From: Novosphingobium resinovorum
GTDB lineage: Bacteria > Pseudomonadota > Alphaproteobacteria > Sphingomonadales > Sphingomonadaceae
Assembly: GCF_027922145.1 (NCBI RefSeq)
Contig: NZ_BSFC01000021.1
Location: forward strand, 124,001-188,000
Direction: 5' to 3'
DNA: 64,000 nucleotides
The translations under genes and the position numbers were made by a program. This document shows, piece after piece, positions 55,828 to 63,931 of this stretch. Within the stretch, counting starts at the first letter, position 1, and every line of letters begins with the position of its first letter. Below the pieces are notes generated by a model. The model had not been told where the DNA came from. It ran no database searches and was given only the letters and a program-made list of their open reading frames with translations.

Positions 55828-57000
55828 ATGCTCATCAATCGAGACCGCGCCGACACCCTGATGGACCGCGAGGACATCGCGGTCGTCGTCGCCTCGACCC
55901 CGATCAATACCTACTACCTCTCCAGTTGGGCCACCGACGCCAGCTGGGGCTTCGGTGATCTCGCGCTGGCGATCCTGCCGCGCGACCATGCGCTCGATGC
56001 CGCCGTGCTGACCGTCGAGGTCGATATGGGCCAGCCCCAGCAGGGCCAGGGCACGTGGATGGCGGTGCGCGGCTACGCCCGCAAGCCCGGCATCGGCGCG
56101 GGCGGCGTGCAGGCCGCGCTGACCGCCGAGGGCCTGCCGCAGAACCATCAGGAAGCGGTAGCGCAATACTTGCGCGAACTCGGCCTCGACCGCTCGCGCG
56201 TGGCGTTCGAGGATCGCGGCCTCGGCCTCGACGTCAACGAACTGCTCGGCGGCACCATCGACGTCGTCCCGGCGCGCGATCTCCTGCGCGACATGCGCAT
56301 GGTCAAGACGCCCGCCGAGATGGCCAACATGCGCGCCGCCGCCCGCAAGACTGAACTCTCGCTCCAGCTCTCGGCCGAGGCGCTTGCCGCCGGAGCCACC
56401 TGCGCCGAGGCCGAGCGCGTGTTCTGGTCCGCCGCCGCGCTGGCGGGCGGGCGCCCGGTGTTCCTGCTCATCACCCCCTACCGCCCCGGCTTCGGGCGCC
56501 TGCCCAAGAACGCGGAGTTGCAGCAGGGCGACATGGTGACTTTCGACGCCACCGCCGAATTCTCGCACTACACCAGCGACATCGGCCGCACCGCCGTGAT
56601 CGGCGAGCCCTCTCCTGAACAGCTCAAGCGCTATAACGCCACGCGCCTTGGCTGGCAGGCGGCGCTGCCGGAGTTCCGCGCCGGTCGCCTCTCCACCGAC
56701 GTGGAAAAGGCCGTCGTCGCCTCGATCCAGGCCCACGGCAACCCCGAGTTCCTCGCCTGCGGCCTGCACTCGGTCGGGCTCGAGCACACCGACCACCCGC
56801 ATCCGGGCGGCGGCATGCACAGCTTCGAGTTGGTCGACCAGATGGTCCTGAGCTGCGACCTGCCCTGGATCGGCCCGGAGATCGGCAAGTTCCACTTCGA
56901 GGACATCATCTACCTCGACGGTGACACGGTCGAGATCCTGAACGACGCCGACGGCCGCCTGATGGCCTGCATCGACGGGCGCACCGTTCGTGTCGACTGA
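55828..57000 (+). CDS. M24-family metallopeptidase (Xaa-Pro/creatinase type), copy 2
   Basis: A 390-residue paralogue of the M24 protein at 48505-49737. N-terminal creatinase-like domain (MLINRDRADTLMDREDIAVV), linker helix DMRMVKTPAEMANMRAAARK, then the metal site: VTFDATAEFSHYTSDIGRTA (two Asp), CGLHSVGLEHTDHPHPGGGM (His) and GKFHFEDIIYLDGD (Glu). It starts 23 bp after the deacylase stop and overlaps the MFS gene start by 11 bp. It may cleave the amide or peptide bond left after deacylation or oxidation. Confidence 0.9.
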   Translation: MLINRDRADTLMDREDIAVVVASTPINTYYLSSWATDASWGFGDLALAILPRDHALDAAVLTVEVDMGQPQQGQGTWMAVRGYARKPGIGAGGVQAALTAEGLPQNHQEAVAQYLRELGLDRSRVAFEDRGLGLDVNELLGGTIDVVPARDLLRDMRMVKTPAEMANMRAAARKTELSLQLSAEALAAGATCAEAERVFWSAAALAGGRPVFLLITPYRPGFGRLPKNAELQQGDMVTFDATAEFSHYTSDIGRTAVIGEPSPEQLKRYNATRLGWQAALPEFRAGRLSTDVEKAVVASIQAHGNPEFLACGLHSVGLEHTDHPHPGGGMHSFELVDQMVLSCDLPWIGPEIGKFHFEDIIYLDGDTVEILNDADGRLMACIDGRTVRVD

Positions 57001-58312
57001 GGCCGCCGCGCCCTTCCCTCCGGTTCGCCAGACGCTCTGGCCGATGCTGCTGCTCTTCCTCGCGGCCAATTTCTACAGCATCGACAAGGCCATCGTCGGC
57101 GTGCTGGCCGAGCCGATCAAGGCCGACCTCGGCATCGACGACATCCGCATGGGCCTGCTCATGGGCCTCGCCTATTCGCTGCTGAGCGGGGTCTGCGGGC
57201 TGTGGCTGGGCTCGCTGGTGGACCGACATGTACGCAAGCGCGTGCTGGGCGGCGCGATCATCGTCTGGAGCCTGTCCACAGCGCTCGGCGGCCTCGCGCC
57301 GAATTTCGAGACGTTCTTCGTGTTTCGCGCCCTCGTCGGCCTTGGCGAAGCGGCGGTCGCGCCTGCCGCCATGTCGCTGATCGCCGACATGTTCCCGCCC
57401 GACCGGCGCGGCCGGGCCCTCAGCGCCTACCTCATCGGCGCGACGATCGGCACCGCGCTGTCCTCGGTGATCCCGGGCGCGATCCTTGCCGCGCAGGTGC
57501 ATATCGCGCTGCCGGGCTATGGCCTCGTCGTCCCGTGGCGCAGCGCGTTCCTGCTCTGCGGCATCGTCGGCCCGGCCGTGGGCCTCGCCTTCCTGACCAT
57601 CCGCGAACCCGCCCGGCGCGGCCTGCCCGCAGAGGCGAAGGCGCCCGCGCGGGTGGGTGAGAAGCTGGCCTATCTCGGCCGCCAGCGAAAGCTGGTCGTG
57701 CCGCTGTTCGCCGGCTTTTGCCTCTATTACCTCGCCTTTGTCGGCGTCACCTCGTGGACCGCGCCGCTGCTGATGCGCACGTATGGGCTGACCCTGCCGC
57801 AGATCGCCAACCTGCTCGGCCTCGGCATGCTCGTCGCTGGTGTTTCGGGTTATCTGCTCGGCGGCTTCGCGGCGGACACGCGCAAGGCCGGGCGCATCGG
57901 GCTGATGGCGGTGCTGCCGCTGGTCGCCCTGCCCACCGCCTTCGCAGGCTATGCGCCGGGCCTTGGCCTTGCCATTGCCGCGCTCGCTACGATCAGCCTG
58001 ACCACGCCGATGCTCAACGTCGCGATGAACGCGACCGTGCAGGAGATCGTGCCCAACGACATGCGCGGCTTCTCCTACGCCTTCCTCAGCGTCGTCGCGG
58101 CCTTGCCCGCAGGCGCCGGAGGGCCGTTCGCCATCGCCTTCGTCTCGGAGAAGGTGCTCGGCGATCCGTCGCGCATCGCCGCCTCGTTCGTCCTCGTCGT
58201 CCTGCCCTGCCTTGTGCTGGCGGCAGCCTGTTTCGCGGCCGCCGCGCGCGCCTATCGCTCCGCCCCGGCGGATGGCGAACTGGCGCGCGTCATCGGCGCC
58301 AGCCACTTGTGA
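56990..58312 (+). CDS. MFS transporter of the catabolic cluster, copy 1
   Basis: A 440-residue 12-TM permease of the ACS/spinster-like branch. The 2-3 loop carries GSLVDRHVRKRVLGG; GEAAVAPAAMSLIADMFPPD and RRGRALSAYLIGATIG lie in TM4-5. GTG 56990 overlaps the preceding gene. It is similar in build to the transporter at 62468-63802. It probably moves the compound that the TonB receptor admits across the inner membrane. Confidence 0.9.
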   Translation: MSTEAAAPFPPVRQTLWPMLLLFLAANFYSIDKAIVGVLAEPIKADLGIDDIRMGLLMGLAYSLLSGVCGLWLGSLVDRHVRKRVLGGAIIVWSLSTALGGLAPNFETFFVFRALVGLGEAAVAPAAMSLIADMFPPDRRGRALSAYLIGATIGTALSSVIPGAILAAQVHIALPGYGLVVPWRSAFLLCGIVGPAVGLAFLTIREPARRGLPAEAKAPARVGEKLAYLGRQRKLVVPLFAGFCLYYLAFVGVTSWTAPLLMRTYGLTLPQIANLLGLGMLVAGVSGYLLGGFAADTRKAGRIGLMAVLPLVALPTAFAGYAPGLGLAIAALATISLTTPMLNVAMNATVQEIVPNDMRGFSYAFLSVVAALPAGAGGPFAIAFVSEKVLGDPSRIAASFVLVVLPCLVLAAACFAAAARAYRSAPADGELARVIGASHL

Positions 58313-58331
58313 TCTCTCCGGAGCCCGTACC

Positions 58332-59699
58332 ATGCCCGACCCCAACCAGATGATTTTGGCCACCTTCATCCACAACAGCGGCGCGCACCCCGGCGGATGG
58401 CGCTGGCCCGGCGCGCCTGCCGTGGACCAGCACGACTTCGCCCACTTCGCCCACCTCGCCCAGACGGCCGAGCGCGGGAAGATGCACTGCTACTTCTCAG
58501 GCGATTCCCAGGGCTTCCCGAGCATTTCCGGTAAGGACGCCTTCGCCGCCACCGATTACGCGGGCAAGCTGGAGCCGACCACGCTGCTCGCCGCGCTGGC
58601 CGTCGTCACGAAGCACATCGGCCTGATCGCCACGGCCTCGACCACGTACAACGAGCCTTACGCGATTGCCCGCCGCTTTGCCTCGCTCGACCATATCTCG
58701 AAGGGCCGCGCGGGCTGGAATGTCGTCACCTCCGCCAGCGACGGCGAGGCGCGCAACTTCGGGCGCGACCTGAACATGGACCACGACGCCCGCTACGCCC
58801 GCGCCGAAGAGTTCGTGGACGTAGCCAGGAACCTCTGGGACAGCTGGGAGGACGGCGCGATCCTACGTGATCGCGACGCGGCACGCTACTTCGACCCCGC
58901 CAAAGTCCACGAACTGGGTCACAAGGGCGAGCACTTCACCGTCGCCGGTCCGCTCAATGTCGCCCGCCCGCCGCAGGGGCATCCGATCATCGTGCAGGCG
59001 GGCGGCTCCGGCCCCGGCCGCGCGCTGGCCGCGCGCACGGCGGACATGATCTTCACCGCCGCCAACTCGCTGGAAGTGGCGAAGGAATTCCGCGACGACA
59101 TGCGCGCCCGCGCCGCCGCCTTCGGCCGCAACCCGGATCACGTGAAGATCATCCCCTCGGTCCAGTTGATGGTCCGCGCCAGCGAGGCCGAGGCCCGCCG
59201 TGCCGACGAGGAACTGCTTGACCTCGTGCCCGAGGCTCTGGCCCTTCGCACCCTCAGCCTGCAACTCGGCGTCAATCTCTCGCACCTCTCGGTCAATGAT
59301 CGCCTGCCCGACCTGCCCGAGACCAACGGCGGCAAGTGGGTACAGCAGTCGATCATCCGCATGGCCCGCGAAGAGGACCTGCCGATCGGGCTGCTCGCCC
59401 GGCGCGTCGTCGTCTCGCGCGCCAGCTTCTCCTATACCGGCACGCCCGAGCAGCTGGCGGACTTGTGCGAGAACTGGTTCCGTGCGGGCGCTGCGGACGG
59501 CTTCTCGCTCTCGCCCAACTACCAGCCCGGCGTACTGGAGGACTTCGTCGACCAGGTCATCCCCATCCTTCAGAAGCGCGGTCTGTTCCGCGACGAGTAC
59601 GAAGGCGATACCCTGCGCGAGAACCTCGGCCTGCCGCGCCCGGAAAATGCCTTCGTCGCCAATCCCGCGCTGGGGTGCGAACCCCGCATGTGGGCCTGA
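58332..59699 (+). CDS. LLM-class flavin-dependent monooxygenase (NtaA/SnaA/DszA type), copy 2
   Basis: 455 residues, paralogous to 49818-51170. Matching blocks: TASTTYNEPYAIARRFASLD, GRAGWNVVTSASDGEARNFG, VARPPQGHPIIVQAGGSG, and YEGDTLRENLGLPRPENAFV near the C-terminus. N-terminus MPDPNQMILATFIHNSGAHP fits family members acting on bulky substrates. ATG 58332 lies 19 bp after the MFS stop. Needs FMNH2 from a reductase not present in view. Two such enzymes in one cluster suggest two successive oxidations or two related substrates. Confidence 0.93.
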   Translation: MPDPNQMILATFIHNSGAHPGGWRWPGAPAVDQHDFAHFAHLAQTAERGKMHCYFSGDSQGFPSISGKDAFAATDYAGKLEPTTLLAALAVVTKHIGLIATASTTYNEPYAIARRFASLDHISKGRAGWNVVTSASDGEARNFGRDLNMDHDARYARAEEFVDVARNLWDSWEDGAILRDRDAARYFDPAKVHELGHKGEHFTVAGPLNVARPPQGHPIIVQAGGSGPGRALAARTADMIFTAANSLEVAKEFRDDMRARAAAFGRNPDHVKIIPSVQLMVRASEAEARRADEELLDLVPEALALRTLSLQLGVNLSHLSVNDRLPDLPETNGGKWVQQSIIRMAREEDLPIGLLARRVVVSRASFSYTGTPEQLADLCENWFRAGAADGFSLSPNYQPGVLEDFVDQVIPILQKRGLFRDEYEGDTLRENLGLPRPENAFVANPALGCEPRMWA

Positions 59700-59732
59700 C
59701 CGATACAGCCACTCTCGAAGAGGAATAGGACC

Positions 59733-60662
59733 ATGTTGAGCCGTCGTGATGTTGCCCGGGGTATAGGTCTGGCCGGAGCAGTCAGCGCGTTTCCCGCCCT
59801 CGCCGCGCAGAAAGCTGCCAGCCTGCCGACGCCCCCGAAAGGCCAGTGGACCCGCTTCGGCGAACTGCGCCGTGCGGGCGGCGTGCTGCACTATGCCGTG
59901 ATCGGAGAGCCGGTTGTAGGCAAGCCGCCGGTGGTGCTGCTGCACAAGCTGGGTGGCTGGCTGTCCGACTGGCGCCATGTCGCGCCCATGCTGGCCGAGG
60001 GGCGGCAGGTCTATGCCTTCGACCTTCCCGGTCACGGCGGCTCGCGCTGGGACGGCCCGGCACCCTACATCCAGAGTCTTGGCGAGACGGCCGCGCTGCT
60101 GGTCGGTGCTTTCGACGAACTCGGCTTCGACAAGGTGGACCTGATCGGCACCTCGCTCGGCGGCTGCCTTGCCGTGCCGCTCGCCGCGTTCTGGCCGGAG
60201 CGGGTGGGCAAGCTCGCGCTCGTTTCCTGCGCGCTCGGCCATCGCCGCTCGCTGGCCGAAATCAAGGTTGCGGTGGACGACAAGCAGGGCACCCTGTTCG
60301 ACAAGAACGGCGACCCGATCCCGACGCCGCCGGAACTGCTGTCAAAGACCTTCGGCATCATCAATACCGGCCCGATCAACGCGGACGGCATCCTCAGCCG
60401 CAGGGCTGCAGGCAAGTGGATCCAGCCCTCCGAACGCGGTGTCGCGATCACCGAGATCGCCGGAACCATGAGCCGCATCGAGGCGCCGACGCTGCTCGTC
60501 TATGGCCAGTTCGACAAGGCCTACCTCAAGTTCCGCAGCGCCGCCGAGGCCGAACTGAAGCGAGGCAAGACCATGGTGGTCGAGAACTCGGGCGCCTTCG
60601 TGATGCAGGACAATCCGCCTGCTACGGCCCGCGTGCTGAAGGCCTTCCTCGACGAAGCGTGA
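59733..60662 (+). CDS. Exported alpha/beta-hydrolase lacking the usual catalytic His
   Basis: 309 residues. A twin-arginine-like start, MLSRRDVARGIGLAGAVSAF, suggests Tat export. The fold is clear: VVLLHKLGGWLSDWRHV, YAFDLPGHGGSRWDG, nucleophile elbow LIGTSLGGCLAVPLA and acid in LVYGQFDKAY. Where relatives have a G-H-F motif, this protein has NSGAFVMQDNPP, so the catalytic His appears replaced by Ala. It may be inactive, use another base, or have a non-hydrolytic role. It ends the forward operon and faces the LysR gene with a 7-bp gap. Confidence 0.85.
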   Translation: MLSRRDVARGIGLAGAVSAFPALAAQKAASLPTPPKGQWTRFGELRRAGGVLHYAVIGEPVVGKPPVVLLHKLGGWLSDWRHVAPMLAEGRQVYAFDLPGHGGSRWDGPAPYIQSLGETAALLVGAFDELGFDKVDLIGTSLGGCLAVPLAAFWPERVGKLALVSCALGHRRSLAEIKVAVDDKQGTLFDKNGDPIPTPPELLSKTFGIINTGPINADGILSRRAAGKWIQPSERGVAITEIAGTMSRIEAPTLLVYGQFDKAYLKFRSAAEAELKRGKTMVVENSGAFVMQDNPPATARVLKAFLDEA

Positions 60663-60669
60663 CCGGCGC

Positions 60670-61578
60670 TCAGTTCGGCTTGCGAGCGCACCATTGCCGG
60701 ATGGTCGCCTTGAGCAGCCGGACGGTGCGGGTCTCGTAGCGATCCTTGAGAGTAATGAAGCCGAAGGCGGGCGCCGGAATTTCCGAGCCCGCCAGACGCT
60801 TCAACGAGCCGTTCGCCAGTTCGTCGGCGACTGCTTCGCACGCGACCATGCCGATCATGCCCGAGTGCAGGATCATGGCCTTCACGAACGTCGTGGACGA
60901 GGCCTTCACCGACTTGCTCTCGCGCCCATAGCCGAACCGGCGCAGCATGTTCACGACGTCGTCGTTGTCGATGGGATCGGCGGTCTCGTAGGCGCTGACG
61001 TGTGCCCAGACGAAGTCGGTGCCCCTGGCGAAATCGTCCTCCGCCAGAGCGAAAACCGGGTGGTCCGGCGCGGCGACGACGGCATATTCGCGCTTGAACA
61101 GCGGCTCGAATTCCAGCGCATCATCGGCGTAGCCCTCGGGCAATCCGCAGAATGCGAAGTCGAGGTCGCCTGATGACAGCAGGTCCAGCAGCTGCGTCGT
61201 GTAGCCTTCGCGCACCCACATATCCACGTGGCCCGCCTGCTCGACGAACTGGCGCATGGCGCGGCTCATCGTATCGTTCATGATGATCGGATGCACCCCC
61301 ACCGCCACCTTGGGCACGCGGTTGGCGGTGGCGAGGTCGTGGAGAATGCGCTGCTCCTCCATCAGCATGAGGCGCGCGCGCTGGACCAGCTTCTCGCACA
61401 TCTCGGTCGGGCGCACGCCGTTGGGGCCGCGCTCGAAGAGGCTGGTGTTGAACTCCTCCTCCAGCTGGCGGATGCTGAGCGTCAGCGCGGGCTGCGTGAT
61501 GCCGACCATCTTCGACGCCTTGCGCAGGCTCCCGCTCTCGTAGATCGCGATCATTCGCTTGAGCTGCACGAGGTTCAC
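60670..61578 (-). CDS. LysR family transcriptional regulator of the catabolic cluster
   Basis: 302 residues. N-terminal winged helix-turn-helix (MNLVQLKRMIAIYESGSLRK, VGITQPALTLSIRQLEEEFN), then the periplasmic-binding-protein-like effector domain (VPKVAVGVHPIIMNDTMSRA, LLSSGDLDFAFCGLPEGY, ASSTTFVKAMILHSGMIGMV). It is the last gene of a reverse unit (MFS, hydrolase, LysR) and convergent with the forward operon. Likely sites of action are the divergent spacer at 51171-51497 and the region upstream of 63802, but no T-N11-A box is clear enough to name. Confidence 0.92.
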   Translation of the reverse strand: MNLVQLKRMIAIYESGSLRKASKMVGITQPALTLSIRQLEEEFNTSLFERGPNGVRPTEMCEKLVQRARLMLMEEQRILHDLATANRVPKVAVGVHPIIMNDTMSRAMRQFVEQAGHVDMWVREGYTTQLLDLLSSGDLDFAFCGLPEGYADDALEFEPLFKREYAVVAAPDHPVFALAEDDFARGTDFVWAHVSAYETADPIDNDDVVNMLRRFGYGRESKSVKASSTTFVKAMILHSGMIGMVACEAVADELANGSLKRLAGSEIPAPAFGFITLKDRYETRTVRLLKATIRQWCARKPN

Positions 61579-61646
61579 GGGTTTTCCTTTTCCTTGGCGA
61601 CCTAATCGGCGGACAATGTGGCATGTCCGCCACCCGGCTCAAGTGG

Positions 61647-62465
61647 TCAGCTCAGGTGGGCGTCGATCTCGCCGACGACGCGCGCGTTCTCCAGCTTGAG
61701 CACGCCATGCTTCACCCCGAGGAGATCGACGCGGCGGGCGTTGGGATAGTGGTGCGAGTTGGCAAGCGTGGGCTCCCACAAGTCATCCTCGGGGTTCATC
61801 ACCAGCACCGGCTGCGCCACTTCGGCCATCGCGCCGAGGAAGTCGAAGCGATAGACCGAGATATAGCCCCATGGCATCCGCCCGCCGAGGCGCAGGCACT
61901 CGGCCATGCTGATGTGACGCTCTTCGTAGGAGATGCGCGGGTCGCTCAGCTCGCCGATGATCGCCCAGAGCTTTTCGACATGCGCCAAGTCGGGACCCGG
62001 GGGCGGGAACGCCGTGAGCAGGTTGGCGAGCTTGGCTTCGCGCTGCTCGGCCGGAAAGGCGGCAAGGCCGAAGACCACCGCGCGGCGAACCCGCTCCGGC
62101 AGACTGCGGGCAAGCTGCGTGGCGATGATCGAGCCGGTGTGAAAGCCCATGACGTCGAACTGACCGGCCGGGATCACGCCCCCGCCCGCGAGGTCGGTCA
62201 TGAACTGCGCCATGATTTCGGCGAAATCCTCGATGGTGACCGGCTCGGGCGGGGAATCGCTCATGCCGTAGCCCGGCGTATCGACGGCGATCACGGTGCG
62301 CTTGGCCGACAGGGGCTCCATCACCGGTAGCCAGTCGCCGCTGTTGCTAGGCGTCTGGTGCAGGCACAGCAGCGGCGGCAGGGCGTCAGGGGTGTCGCAC
62401 TTTGCGATGCGATAGTGGAGTTGGCCGAAGCGGCTCGGCGCATAGCCGCGCAGGATTTTGGACAT
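61647..62465 (-). CDS. Alpha/beta-hydrolase with His at the nucleophile position
   Basis: 272 residues, no signal peptide, so cytosolic. Typical alpha/beta-hydrolase blocks: PLLCLHQTPSNSGDWLPVME (HQTP oxyanion motif), VIAVDTPGYGMSDSPP, acid in VLVMNPEDDLWEPT and His in GVKHGVLKLENAR. The nucleophile elbow reads VMGFHTGSIIATQL, with His where GxSxG has Ser. The neighbouring Thr or a base-only mechanism may serve. It starts 2 bp before the upstream MFS stop region ends and ends 68 bp before the LysR start, so it is part of that unit. Confidence 0.87.
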   Translation of the reverse strand: MSKILRGYAPSRFGQLHYRIAKCDTPDALPPLLCLHQTPSNSGDWLPVMEPLSAKRTVIAVDTPGYGMSDSPPEPVTIEDFAEIMAQFMTDLAGGGVIPAGQFDVMGFHTGSIIATQLARSLPERVRRAVVFGLAAFPAEQREAKLANLLTAFPPPGPDLAHVEKLWAIIGELSDPRISYEERHISMAECLRLGGRMPWGYISVYRFDFLGAMAEVAQPVLVMNPEDDLWEPTLANSHHYPNARRVDLLGVKHGVLKLENARVVGEIDAHLS

Positions 62466-62467
62466 GG

Positions 62468-63802
62468 TCAGTTCCGTTGGTCGGAGGTGATGCGCGAAGC
62501 CGCGCGGAAAGCGAGCAGCGACGCCGCGATGAAGGCACAAAGCCCGACGATCGCCATGGATCGACCCACCGCCGCCGGGGAGGCGAACACGGCCTCGGTC
62601 AGCCACGCCACGGCCAGCGGGCCGAGCGAGGCACCTATGATGGTCATCACGAAGGCATAGAGCGCCACCGCGAAGCCGCGCACCTTGGTGGGCGTGATCT
62701 CCGAGATCACCGACAGCATCGTGGTTCCGTAAATGGCGCTGACCAGCATGATCTCGCCCAGCATGACCATGGCCAGCGGAGCGCTGCCGGACAGCAGCGG
62801 CAGGCACGAAGGAATGCCGAGCAGCGACAGGGCTCCGGCAAGCCGCGTCCGCCCACGCGCTCCCGAGCGCGCGCCGACACGGTCGACGACGACGCTGGCG
62901 ACGAGCGCTCCGGCGACCGACCATGCGATCTGGCTGGTGCCGAGGCCCTTTCCGGCCGCGCCGACGTGATACCCGAAAGCGCGCGTGAGGAACACGGCGC
63001 CCCATCCCGTCGCAACCGAACCGCCCATCGCATAAAGCGCCAGCGATCCGTAAAGCGGCAGGAACACCCCGCGCTGCGCCGCCAGCAGGCCGAGCCCCTC
63101 GGCGAAGGAGAGCTTCGGCTCCGACCCGGTGACGGCATCGCTGCGGCGCGCAGGCTCGCGCAGCAGGAACAGCAGGATCACGATCAGCAGGCCGGCCGCT
63201 CCCACAAGCGCGAAGGCGATGCGCCACGGGGCGAGTTCACCGATGATCGGCAGGCCCGCGAATACGCCCTTGGGCGCCAGGTCCAGGATCACCCCGCTGA
63301 CCAGCGAGCCGAGGCCGTAGGCGATCATGCTGCCGAAGACGTAGAGCGCCATGGGCCGTCCGCGCCGGTGAGGCGGAAACAGGTCACTGATCATCGTCAC
63401 CGCGCAAGGCCCCAGCACCGCCTCGCCGACGCCGATGAACAGACGCGAGGCGAACATCGACCCGAACCCCTGCGCAAAACCGCCCGCGATCGTCGCCGCG
63501 CTCCATATCACGATCCCGCCGATAAGCAGGCGGCGCCGGTTCACCACGTCCGCCACGGCGCCCAGCGGCAGGCCGACGGTTACGTAGAAGATGGAGAAGG
63601 CGAACCCCTGCAGCAGCGCGATCTGCATCTCGCTGATCGAAAGATCGCGGCGAACCGGATCGATCACCAGAGCCAGCATCCCGCGATCGATGGTGGACAC
63701 GATCTGCGCCAGGAACAGAGTGGCGACAGTGACCCACGCTATCATGGGTCCGATTGCCCGGCCCGTATCGGGACGCATATCGGGCTCCTCTAGTCGCATC
63801 AT
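62468..63802 (-). CDS. MFS transporter of the catabolic cluster, copy 2
   Basis: A 444-residue 12-TM permease. Signatures: AQIVSTIDRGMLALVIDPVR in TM1, GAVADVVNRRRLLIGG in the 2-3 loop, GVGEAVLGPCAVTMISDLFP and HRRGRPMALYVFGSMIA. ATG 63802 has AGGAAGG 6 bp upstream on its strand; ATG 63799 and 63778 are alternatives. It leads the reverse unit and lies 2 bp from the hydrolase start, so the two are coupled. It resembles the first MFS gene of the cluster and may handle a precursor or a product. Confidence 0.92.
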   Translation of the reverse strand: MMRLEEPDMRPDTGRAIGPMIAWVTVATLFLAQIVSTIDRGMLALVIDPVRRDLSISEMQIALLQGFAFSIFYVTVGLPLGAVADVVNRRRLLIGGIVIWSAATIAGGFAQGFGSMFASRLFIGVGEAVLGPCAVTMISDLFPPHRRGRPMALYVFGSMIAYGLGSLVSGVILDLAPKGVFAGLPIIGELAPWRIAFALVGAAGLLIVILLFLLREPARRSDAVTGSEPKLSFAEGLGLLAAQRGVFLPLYGSLALYAMGGSVATGWGAVFLTRAFGYHVGAAGKGLGTSQIAWSVAGALVASVVVDRVGARSGARGRTRLAGALSLLGIPSCLPLLSGSAPLAMVMLGEIMLVSAIYGTTMLSVISEITPTKVRGFAVALYAFVMTIIGASLGPLAVAWLTEAVFASPAAVGRSMAIVGLCAFIAASLLAFRAASRITSDQRN

Positions 63803-63852
63803 GGTCCTTCCTCGGATGGGGCGTAACGACCCTTACCCCATCGAAGTGCGAG

Positions 63853-63872
63853 ATCACGAAAGCGACCGTGAT
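63853..63872. promoter_or_regulatory. Inverted repeat upstream of the reverse MFS-hydrolase-LysR unit
   Basis: ATCACG-N8-CGTGAT, a perfect 6-bp inverted repeat 50 bp upstream of the MFS start. GATTATC is repeated at 63870-63876 and 63907-63913. A candidate LysR or other regulator site. Confidence 0.4.
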
Positions 63873-63931
63873 TATCCACTGGACGACAAACCGGGCGACC
63901 TTGCCGGATTATCTATCAGTGGAACAATTCC

